From assembly GCA_910586875.1 (NCBI GenBank), contig CAJUJI010000041.1, positions 7,326 to 18,927 on the forward strand: a stretch of DNA of 11,602 bases. The letters are read 5' to 3'. The stretch comes from an uncultured Anaerotruncus sp. (GTDB taxonomy: Bacteria; Bacillota; Clostridia; Oscillospirales; Ruminococcaceae). The notes beneath the pieces were generated by a model. It worked only from the letters and a program-made list of their open reading frames with translations, was not told the DNA's origin and made no database searches. Shown piece by piece: positions 6,585 through 11,602 of the stretch (positions are counted from its first letter, which is position 1; every line of letters starts with the position of its first letter). The position numbers were made by a program, and so were the translations under genes.

Positions 6585-6887
6585 TGCATATTTGATGCAG
6601 TGGGTCGTCATAGTTGGGCGATTCATGGGCGTTGCCGCCACCCGTCTACTGCCGCCGCTCGGTTGCGCCGCCAAAGAAGCGTTTTTGTGCGCCTGCGGGC
6701 GAAAGCCCACCGCTTGAAAACGCAGAGGTGTTTTCAAGTGCTTTGGTTATATCCTATGCACAGCCAGACGGTTCGGCGACAATCCTGCACACAGAGGAAC
6801 AGGCCCCTTTCTGATAGAGGACAAGGGAAAGGGCGAAAAGGAGAAGCAACACACCCACACCTTTTCTGTGTTTTGATAAGGCAACGA
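6585..6887. other. Intergenic region with several hairpins, no convincing gene
   Basis: About 300 bp between the convergent sigF and aroF genes. Short frames exist (for example a 40-codon ATG frame from 6595 on the plus strand) but none has a good ribosome binding site or recognisable product. Structure is visible: GGGC-GAAA-GCCC (6697-6708) with a GNRA-type loop, and CTTGAAAAC/GTTTTCAAG (6713-6738). Also visible are GCGTTTT (6679-6685), which can pair with AAAACGC (6717-6723) in competition with the previous stem, and CCCTTTC/GAAAGGG (6805-6833). It may be a noncoding RNA, a dispersed repeat, or simply 3' untranslated sequence. Confidence 0.3.
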
Positions 6888-7907
6888 TTATTTTAGATCA
6901 AACTGGCGTCCCTCAAAGTTAGCGCGGCGTTTGATATCCTCCATGACCTTGGAAAATTCCTGCGGATTGAGCGATTGAGCACCGTCACAGAGCGCGTGCT
7001 TTGGATCGTTGTGTACCTCGATAATCAGCCCATCGGCGCCAGCGGCAATCGCTGCGCGGGAGAGCGGCTGCACCATCCAGGTGATTCCCGCTGCATGGCT
7101 GGGATCGATAACAACCGGCAGGTGGGAGTAACGCTTGAGCAGCGGAATTGCGGAAATATCCAAATTGTTGCGGATGGAGGTTTCAAAGGTGCGGATTCCG
7201 CGTTCACAGAGAATGACGTTTTCATTGCCGCCCGCCATGATGTATTCGGCGCTCATCAGAAATTCCTCGATGGTATTCGCCAGTCCACGCTTGAGCAAGA
7301 TCGGTTTTTTGATGTAGCCCAGCGCTTTGAGCAGACGGAAATTCTGCATATTGCGCGCACCAACCTGAATGATATCCACCTCGTCAAAATCCTTTAGCTG
7401 ACTGTCGCTCATAATCTCGGTTACGATGGGCAGCCCTGTCTGACGCTTTGCCTCAAGCAGCAGGCGAATGCCTTCCTCCTCCAACCCCTGGAAGGAGTAG
7501 GGGGAGGTACGCGGTTTAAAGGCGCCTCCCCGCAGGAAGGTAGCGCCGCTCGCCTTGACCGAGTGCGCGACACAGGTGAGCTGCTCGGCGCTTTCCACCG
7601 AGCAAGGGCCGGCGATCACCTGAAAGAACCCTTCTCCAATGGTGCGCTCTCCCACCTTGATCTGGCTGTCCAGCGGATGAAAACGGCGGTTTGCCAGCTT
7701 GTACGGCTCGGAAATGCGCTTGACATCCTCGATTGCATCATCTGCGCGCAGGTTGTCAATGTCAATGCTGGCGGTATCTCCAACCAGCCCGAGCAGGGTG
7801 GATTGTTCGCCGCGGCTATAGTGTACGGTCAGCTGGCGCGCCTCCAGCTTTGCAATCAATGCTTGTATCTGCTCTTGGTTGGCTGTTTGTTTGAGAATTA
7901 AAATCAT
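6888..7907 (-). CDS. aroF: 3-deoxy-7-phosphoheptulonate (DAHP) synthase, type I-beta
   Basis: A 339-residue enzyme joining phosphoenolpyruvate and erythrose 4-phosphate to DAHP, the first step of the shikimate pathway to Phe, Tyr and Trp. Residues 1-70 form the ferredoxin-like/ACT-like regulatory domain found in the Thermotoga enzyme, where it gives feedback inhibition by Tyr and Phe. The (beta/alpha)8 barrel follows. Metal ligands are visible as Cys102 (AGPCSVES), His271 (DPSHAAG), Glu297 (IIEVHND) and Asp308 (CDGAQSL), in register with Thermotoga Cys102, His272, Glu298 and Asp309. Other family motifs are LRGGAFKPRTSPYSFQG, VGARNMQNF, PILLKRG and CERGIRTFE. The start at 7907 has AGGAC about 10 nt upstream. 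The gene stands alone on the minus strand behind a leader with an aromatic leader peptide and a terminator, so attenuation control is likely. No clear terminator follows it. Confidence 0.96.
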   Translation of the reverse strand: MILILKQTANQEQIQALIAKLEARQLTVHYSRGEQSTLLGLVGDTASIDIDNLRADDAIEDVKRISEPYKLANRRFHPLDSQIKVGERTIGEGFFQVIAGPCSVESAEQLTCVAHSVKASGATFLRGGAFKPRTSPYSFQGLEEEGIRLLLEAKRQTGLPIVTEIMSDSQLKDFDEVDIIQVGARNMQNFRLLKALGYIKKPILLKRGLANTIEEFLMSAEYIMAGGNENVILCERGIRTFETSIRNNLDISAIPLLKRYSHLPVVIDPSHAAGITWMVQPLSRAAIAAGADGLIIEVHNDPKHALCDGAQSLNPQEFSKVMEDIKRRANFEGRQFDLK

Positions 7908-7928
7908 CAGAAGTCCCGTCCTTTTTCT

Positions 7929-7974
7929 AAAATAATAAGCCGGCAGGCCCTTGCAATCAAAGGCTTGCCGGCTT
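7929..7974 (-). terminator. Leader terminator (attenuator) of aroF
   Basis: On the minus strand AAGCCGGCA pairs with TGCCGGCTT (9 bp). After one A/C mismatch, GCCTTTG pairs with CAAGGGC (one G-T) around an ATTG loop, and TTATTATTTT follows. The stem has about 16 pairs. It lies 19 nt after the leader-peptide stop and ends about 21 nt before the aroF start codon, so it must be avoided for aroF to be transcribed. Confidence 0.88.
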
Positions 7975-7993
7975 TATACAATCGCGTAAAAGC

Positions 7994-8089
7994 TCAGTTG
8001 GCAGGCGGTGACAGCAAAGTAAGACCCGTATTGCAGGTGTAATACAGGTAGAAATAAAAATATGCAAACTTTGCTGTCAAACGTTCCAT
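7994..8089 (-). CDS. Phe/Tyr-rich leader peptide controlling aroF
   Basis: A 31-residue peptide from ATG 8089 to TGA 7994, preceded by GAGGA at about 5-6 nt. Residues 8-17 read FAYFYFYLYY: three Phe and five Tyr in ten positions. It sits between a near-consensus promoter and a terminator hairpin in front of DAHP synthase. By analogy with pheL and other amino-acid leader peptides, its role would be to make ribosome speed depend on charged tRNA-Phe and tRNA-Tyr; the peptide itself probably has no function. A longer frame to 8275 exists but crosses the promoter, so the ATG at 8089 is the credible start. The composition and position are seen directly; the regulatory role is inferred. Confidence 0.85.
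   Translation of the reverse strand: MERLTAKFAYFYFYLYYTCNTGLTLLSPPAN
8025..8048 (-). promoter_or_regulatory. Pause (1:2) hairpin over the Tyr codons of the leader peptide
   Basis: On the minus strand CCTGTATT (8048-8041) pairs with AATACGGG (8032-8025) around an 8-nt loop, 8 bp with one G-T. The 5' arm covers the Leu-Tyr-Tyr codons 15-17, so a ribosome stalled there would block it. The region then released (8012-8019, CTTTGCTG) can pair with CGGCAAG (7970-7964) in the 5' arm of the terminator with one bulge. The segment at 8000-8006 can also pair there with one mismatch. Either pairing is a possible but not strong antiterminator. Confidence 0.6.
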
Positions 8090-8137
8090 TTTATCCTCAC
8101 AATTTTGCGATTTAAAGCGTAATGTTTTTACGGATGG

Positions 8138-8166
8138 AGTATAGCATGAAATTAGAAAAATGTCAA
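8138..8166 (-). promoter_or_regulatory. Sigma-A promoter for the aroF leader
   Basis: On the minus strand TTGACA (8161-8166) and TATACT (8138-8143) are separated by exactly 17 nt. Predicted transcription start is near 8131, about 42 nt before the leader-peptide ATG and 225 nt before aroF. Confidence 0.9.
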
Positions 8167-8187
8167 CCCTTTTTCCAAGGGCCACGT

Positions 8188-8202
8188 CGTCAAACCTTGA
8201 CG
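8188..8202. promoter_or_regulatory. Dyad CGTCAA-ACC-TTGACG, candidate operator
   Basis: A perfect 6-bp inverted repeat with 3-nt spacer whose right arm is the -35 box of the plus-strand promoter. It lies 21 bp from the -35 box of the divergent aroF promoter. A repressor here would block the flavoenzyme promoter. No regulator gene is visible nearby. Confidence 0.4.
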
Positions 8203-8225
8203 CAGGCTGGTTTGTATTATAAAAT
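8197..8225 (+). promoter_or_regulatory. Sigma-A promoter for the relic/flavoenzyme unit
   Basis: TTGACG (8197-8202) and TAAAAT (8220-8225) with a 17-nt spacer. An overlapping TATAAA at 8218 would have only 15 nt. It reads through the relic gene to the flavoenzyme, starting 243 bp downstream. Confidence 0.7.
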
Positions 8226-8267
8226 AAAATTAGAAGCAATAGAATAAAGAGGTATGATAGGGCGGCT

Positions 8268-8446
8268 GTGAACAAATGGGAGGAATTTTCCTATCCGGTC
8301 AACAAGGTCTGGGCAGTGATGACCTCGCTCGAGGACGATCCCTGGCGCAGCGGGCTGAGCACGGTTTAAGTATTGGAAGCAGGCCTTTGAAACCGCAGGA
8401 GGAAACCTATTTTACTGATTTAGAGCAAAAGCTCGCATATATATAA
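8268..8446 (+). pseudogene. Broken remnant of a probable SRPBCC-family gene
   Basis: From GTG 8268 a 33-codon frame begins MNKWEEFSYPVNKVWAVMTS, then PWRSGLS, and stops at 8367-8369. The PV..VWAVMT...PWRSDLS pattern is that of the N-terminus of SRPBCC (START-like, small-ligand-binding) proteins. In another frame, about 25 codons ending at TAA 8444-8446 read LKPQEETYFTDLEQKLAYI, which fits the C-terminal helix of the same family. The roughly 90 residues between are missing. The picture is a gene with an internal deletion and frameshift. Similarity was judged by eye on short stretches, so the family call is tentative. Confidence 0.45.
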
Positions 8447-8467
8447 ATAAAGGAGTTGACAGATCAG

Positions 8468-10153
8468 ATGAAGGTTTTGATTGTAGGCGGCGTAGCAGGC
8501 GGCGCAGGTACCGCTGCACGACTGCGCAGAAATGATGAGCAGGCACAGATTATCCTGTTTGAAAAGGGGGAGTATATCTCCTTTGCAAACTGCGGCCTGC
8601 CCTATTATATTGGGGATGTGATCACCCAAAAGCAGGCGCTCCAATTGCAAACACCCGAGAGCTTCCGCGCGCGCTTCAATGTGGATGTGCGGGTATTTTG
8701 TGAGGTAACAGCGGTAGATACAGCCAAAAAACAGGTTACGGTACAAAACCACCGCACAGGAGAAAGCTACACCGAAACCTATGACAAGCTGGTGCTGTCG
8801 CCGGGGGCAAAACCGATACGTCCACCGATGAAGGGGATGGAAACAAATCAAATTTTTACCCTGCGTAATATTCCTGATACTTATGCGATTAAAGAATATA
8901 TTAACGCATATCATCCAAAAACCTGTGCAGTGATTGGTGCAGGCTTTATCGGGTTGGAGATGGCGGAAAATCTAGCGGAGCTAGGGATTACCGTTTCGGT
9001 GGTGGAAGCAGCGCCGCATGTGATGGCACCAATTGATATGGATACCGCTCATGAGGTTCACAATTACATTCGTTCAAAAGGCGTGCGGCTTTATCTGAAC
9101 AAGAAGTGCACAGAGTTTACTCCGGATACTGTGCTTTTGGAGGATGGAACAGCAGTAGCCGCAGACTTTGTAATTCTCAGTATTGGCGTTGCGCCAGAAA
9201 CCGCTTTTTTACGGGATAGCGGAATTGCTTTAGGTGAGCGCGGGCAGATTTTGGTCAATGACTATCTGGAAACCTCGGTGCCGGATGTGTATGCGCTAGG
9301 TGATGCAGTGGCGGTTAAACATGTGGTTTCTGGCGCGCAGGTGGTCATTCCGCTCGCCTCCCCAGCCAACAAGCAAGGACGGATTGTGGGAGATAATCTT
9401 TGCGGTGGGAAGGTGGCCTACCAGGGCAGCCAAGGCACCTCTATTATGAAATTTTTTGAGATGACCGTTGCAGCAACCGGTGAAAAGGAGGAATCGCTCC
9501 AACGCCAGCAGATCCCATACCATAAATCCTTTACCTATTCGCCCTCCCATGCGGGCTACTATCCGAATGGGCGCATGATGTCGGTAAAGCTGCTGTTTAA
9601 CGATACTGGTAAAATTTTGGGTGCACAGATTGTCGGTGGTGAAGGGGTGGATAAACGGATTGATGACCTGGCAAACGCCATCCGTTTCGGACTGACCGTT
9701 TATGATTTGCAGGCGATGGAGCTTGCTTATGCGCCGCCGTTCTCGTCCGCTAAGGATCCTGTCAATATGGCTGGCTATGTGGCGGAAAATATTCTGGTGG
9801 GAAAGATGCGCCCGTTCTATCTGGAGCAGCTCGACACTATCCCTGCGGATGCAATCCGGCTGGATGTTCGTACACCGGGCGAGTATGCGCGGGGCGCTAT
9901 GGACGGATTTATCAATATTCCGCTGGACAGCTTGCGGGAACGTTTGGGAGAACTGGATTTACAAAAGCCCATCTATATTACCTGTCAAATTGGACTGCGT
10001 GGTTATCTGGCGCAGCGTATTCTAGCCCAGCATGGCGCTGCAAATACCTGGAACCTGGTAGGGGGGTACCGGATGTATGCGGCACAGGTTGCGGATCTGC
10101 GGGATACAGCCGCGGGTTTTGTGGATTGCACCCACTGTGGAATGCCGAAATAG
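8468..10153 (+). CDS. CoA-disulfide reductase-like flavoenzyme with C-terminal rhodanese domain
   Basis: A 561-residue pyridine nucleotide-disulfide oxidoreductase. Domains in order are FAD binding (VGGVAGGAGTAARLRR, 6-21), the redox-active single Cys42 in SFANCGLPYYIG, and NAD(P)H binding (VIGAGFIGLEMAENLAELG, about 155-173). Then come a second FAD motif (VPDVYALGDAV), the dimerisation domain, and a rhodanese domain from about 450 with catalytic Cys506 in ITCQIGLRGY. Such fusions reduce CoA disulfides, CoA persulfides or polysulfides with NAD(P)H; some relatives are called NADH oxidases. The tail carries CTHC (Cys554, Cys557), an extra thiol pair. The ATG at 8468 is preferred over TTG 8456, which abuts the ribosome binding site AAAGGAG with no spacing; the spacing to ATG is a rather long 12 nt. 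Likely role: thiol or sulfur redox balance in the cytoplasm. It is transcribed from 8197-8225 and followed by a hairpin. Confidence 0.93.
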   Translation: MKVLIVGGVAGGAGTAARLRRNDEQAQIILFEKGEYISFANCGLPYYIGDVITQKQALQLQTPESFRARFNVDVRVFCEVTAVDTAKKQVTVQNHRTGESYTETYDKLVLSPGAKPIRPPMKGMETNQIFTLRNIPDTYAIKEYINAYHPKTCAVIGAGFIGLEMAENLAELGITVSVVEAAPHVMAPIDMDTAHEVHNYIRSKGVRLYLNKKCTEFTPDTVLLEDGTAVAADFVILSIGVAPETAFLRDSGIALGERGQILVNDYLETSVPDVYALGDAVAVKHVVSGAQVVIPLASPANKQGRIVGDNLCGGKVAYQGSQGTSIMKFFEMTVAATGEKEESLQRQQIPYHKSFTYSPSHAGYYPNGRMMSVKLLFNDTGKILGAQIVGGEGVDKRIDDLANAIRFGLTVYDLQAMELAYAPPFSSAKDPVNMAGYVAENILVGKMRPFYLEQLDTIPADAIRLDVRTPGEYARGAMDGFINIPLDSLRERLGELDLQKPIYITCQIGLRGYLAQRILAQHGAANTWNLVGGYRMYAAQVADLRDTAAGFVDCTHCGMPK

Positions 10154-10165
10154 TTAAAAGGATTA

Positions 10166-10200
10166 TTGGCCGTGCTTTACTATTTGCAAAGCGCGGCCAA
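10166..10200 (+). terminator. Hairpin after the flavoenzyme gene
   Basis: TTGGCCGTGCTTT pairs with AAAGCGCGGCCAA, 13 bp with one G-T pair, around a 9-nt loop, 12 nt after the stop codon. The T-run after it is poor (ATTCTAT), so termination may be partial. Confidence 0.55.
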
Positions 10201-10370
10201 ATTCTATAGAAAAACGTTGCGTTCTTATTTGGCAATACAATTTCCTCATGCTTGTAGATAAACAGCACCAATCCTTGTTAATTATAAAAATTAAATAGTT
10301 TAAATGCGTTTAATTGATTATTTTTATGGATTATCTATAAAAATGATTACAATTTGGTAACAAAAACCTC

Positions 10371-10399
10371 TTGAAAATCGCTTGCACCTGCGATATACT
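10371..10399 (+). promoter_or_regulatory. Strong sigma-A promoter with A+T-rich upstream region
   Basis: TTGAAA (10371-10376) and TATACT (10394-10399) are 17 nt apart. The preceding stretch of about 100 bp (10268-10370) is very A+T-rich with phased A/T runs, as expected of an UP element or curved DNA. Nothing else, in particular no gene, is seen between 10201 and 10370. Transcription should begin near 10406. Confidence 0.85.
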
Positions 10400-10415
10400 G
10401 AGTCTCGTTCCAGGG

Positions 10416-10443
10416 CGGTCGAACATGAACGGCTGCCGAGGAC
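10416..10443 (+). promoter_or_regulatory. 5' untranslated stem-loop of the surface-protein mRNA
   Basis: GGCGGTCG can pair with CGGCTGCC around an AACATGAA loop, 8 bp with two G-T pairs, near the 5' end of the predicted mRNA and about 20 nt before the ribosome binding site AGGAGG (10464-10469). It could protect the transcript from decay. Seen by eye only. Confidence 0.35.
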
Positions 10444-10479
10444 GAAGGTTAAAAACAATTTTCAGGAGGACCCTAAACC

Positions 10480-11602
10480 ATGAAAAAAGCAATCGCAGCA
10501 CTTCTCGCAGTATCCGCAATCCTTTCCGCAAGCGTAACCGCATTCGCGGACGACATAAATGTATTGGCAGACACAGGCGTAACCGACACCGGCGAGGTAA
10601 AGCCGGAGGGCGAGCCAACCAGCCTGGTATTCAAGGCAGACGAAAACGGCGTTGTATTGGGCGACGACCTGCTCGAGCCTGGCAAGGAGTATAAGTTCCC
10701 TGTCTACCTGAGCTACAATGGCACCGAGGTTGCCATGAACGACGAAAACATCAAGGACTACAAGTTCACCTACTCCCGCGTTTCCGGCACAGGCATGAAG
10801 ACCATGGAGATCAAGGAGCGCAAGGACGGCTATTACCTGCATGTAGAGGCAAAGGACACCACCAGCACCAAGCAGACCGATGTGAAATACAATGTGAAGC
10901 TGGTACGCAAGTCCAACAACCTGTCGGTATTCTCCCAGGAGGTGAAGTTCACCTATGGCTATGAGGAGATGAACGACGACTATATCAACGATCTGGATAA
11001 GGGAGACATTGTAGAGATCGATTCTGAGAATCCGGTCATCACCAAGGATCAGTTCAAGAAAATTGCAAAGCTCAACGACTACAAGAACGTGACCCTGGCA
11101 GGCCCGAACTGGCAGTTTACCGTCAACGTAACCGATGAGACCACCAAGAACCTCTCCTCCAATGGCGCAGGCGTCAAAGAGGTAATGGCGCAGTTCCCAG
11201 AGCAGGACTTCAAGTTCTACTCGTTCCCAGGCAAGCCGAGCTTCACAGCAACCGGTAAGCTGGCACTGGATGTCTCTGACATCATGGATGAGTTCGATAA
11301 GCTGTACACCTACCGCTACACCGGCGGCAAGATCTACCGGATGAATGCGACACTCAACGAGGAGGACAATACCCTTGAGTTCCGCACCAACCGTCTGGAT
11401 ACCTTCTTTGTGACCGACAAAGCGATCACAGATGGTACCGTTGTCTCCGGCTCTGAGGTGGAAAATGATGAGACCAGCAGCACTCCAGAGGCAGACAAGA
11501 ACAACCCTGGCACCGGTGCAAGCGACATGATCAACGCCGCAGTGATGGCAGCAATCGCGTCGATGACCGCTGCTGGACTGGCAATCTATAAGAAAAACGA
11601 GA
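10480..11602 (+). CDS. Secreted surface protein with NPGTG sorting signal, 3' end cut off
   Basis: ATG 10480 opens a frame that runs off the window after 374 codons. Residues 1-23 are a signal peptide (Lys-Lys, hydrophobic core, AFA cleavage site before DD). The mature part is acidic, Lys/Asp/Thr-rich and nearly Cys-free, and looks like beta-rich extracellular sequence. I recognise no catalytic motif. Near the end come a Glu/Ser/Thr/Asn linker, NPGTG (342-346), a hydrophobic segment (about 349-369) and YKKNE, which together make a sortase-type cell-wall anchoring signal. The stop is probably only a few codons past the window. Codon use is strongly biased (ACC, GAC, AAG, ATC, TAC) compared with neighbours. 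With AGGAGG at 10 nt and a strong promoter, this points to very high expression. An abundant structural or S-layer-like surface protein is possible; the function is unknown. Confidence 0.85.
   Translation, partial: MKKAIAALLAVSAILSASVTAFADDINVLADTGVTDTGEVKPEGEPTSLVFKADENGVVLGDDLLEPGKEYKFPVYLSYNGTEVAMNDENIKDYKFTYSRVSGTGMKTMEIKERKDGYYLHVEAKDTTSTKQTDVKYNVKLVRKSNNLSVFSQEVKFTYGYEEMNDDYINDLDKGDIVEIDSENPVITKDQFKKIAKLNDYKNVTLAGPNWQFTVNVTDETTKNLSSNGAGVKEVMAQFPEQDFKFYSFPGKPSFTATGKLALDVSDIMDEFDKLYTYRYTGGKIYRMNATLNEEDNTLEFRTNRLDTFFVTDKAITDGTVVSGSEVENDETSSTPEADKNNPGTGASDMINAAVMAAIASMTAAGLAIYKKNE

Noticed and set aside
6614..6814. 66-codon plus-strand frame in the sigF-aroF gap
   Set aside because: No ribosome binding site and no recognisable product; it overlaps RNA hairpins and other open frames equally long.
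8090..8275. Longer minus-strand frame extending the leader peptide to 93 residues
   Set aside because: It crosses the TTGACA/TATACT promoter, so it would not be on the transcript; ATG 8089 has its own ribosome binding site.
10371..10694. 107-codon plus-strand frame overlapping the surface-protein start
   Set aside because: Arg-rich out-of-frame shadow that begins before the predicted transcription start near 10406.

Overview
The window looks like chromosomal DNA from an endospore-forming, anaerobic, gut-type Clostridia member, most likely Oscillospiraceae/Ruminococcaceae. The case rests on a spoIIAA-spoIIAB-sigF operon, consensus sigma-A promoters, AGGAGG-type ribosome binding sites, roughly half G+C, and a secreted protein with an NPxTG-type C-terminal sorting signal. 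The species assignment is inference.

Layout. (a) 1-3044, plus strand: the tail of an unrecognised gene cut by the window edge, a divergent glycerate-2-kinase-like (DUF4147/MOFRL) gene overlapping it by 14 nt, and a TctC/Bug-type solute-binding lipoprotein closed by a strong terminator. Together they suggest uptake and phosphorylation of a small hydroxy acid. The gap between the last two holds a reverse-strand, coding-like relic and a dyad that may be an operator. (b) 3111-4946, minus strand: a two-gene operon (multi-pass membrane protein, then a SUKH/SMI1-KNR4 protein) behind a near-consensus promoter. (c) 5018-6584, plus strand: the spoIIA operon for forespore sigma F, tightly coupled, preceded by a terminator-like hairpin. 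(d) 6585-6887: about 300 bp with no convincing gene but several RNA hairpins. (e) 6888-8166, minus strand: aroF, a type I-beta DAHP synthase, at the end of a leader of about 225 nt. (f) 8188-10200, plus strand: a promoter overlapped by a dyad, the relic of a probable SRPBCC gene, and a CoA-disulfide-reductase-like flavoenzyme with a C-terminal rhodanese domain. (g) 10371-11602, plus strand: a strong promoter and a secreted, probably sortase-anchored surface protein that runs off the window end.

The most striking element is the aroF leader. It encodes a 31-residue peptide with its own ribosome binding site, in which 8 of 10 consecutive residues are Phe or Tyr. A pause-type hairpin overlaps the Tyr codons, and a long terminator hairpin lies just after the peptide's stop codon, 21 nt before the aroF start region. 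This is the architecture of classical ribosome-mediated transcription attenuation, as at E. coli pheL-pheA. In Firmicutes, amino-acid genes are more often controlled by T-boxes or RNA-binding proteins. The enzyme also has the N-terminal ACT-like domain that in Thermotoga mediates Tyr/Phe feedback, so supply and transcription could both respond to the same amino acids.
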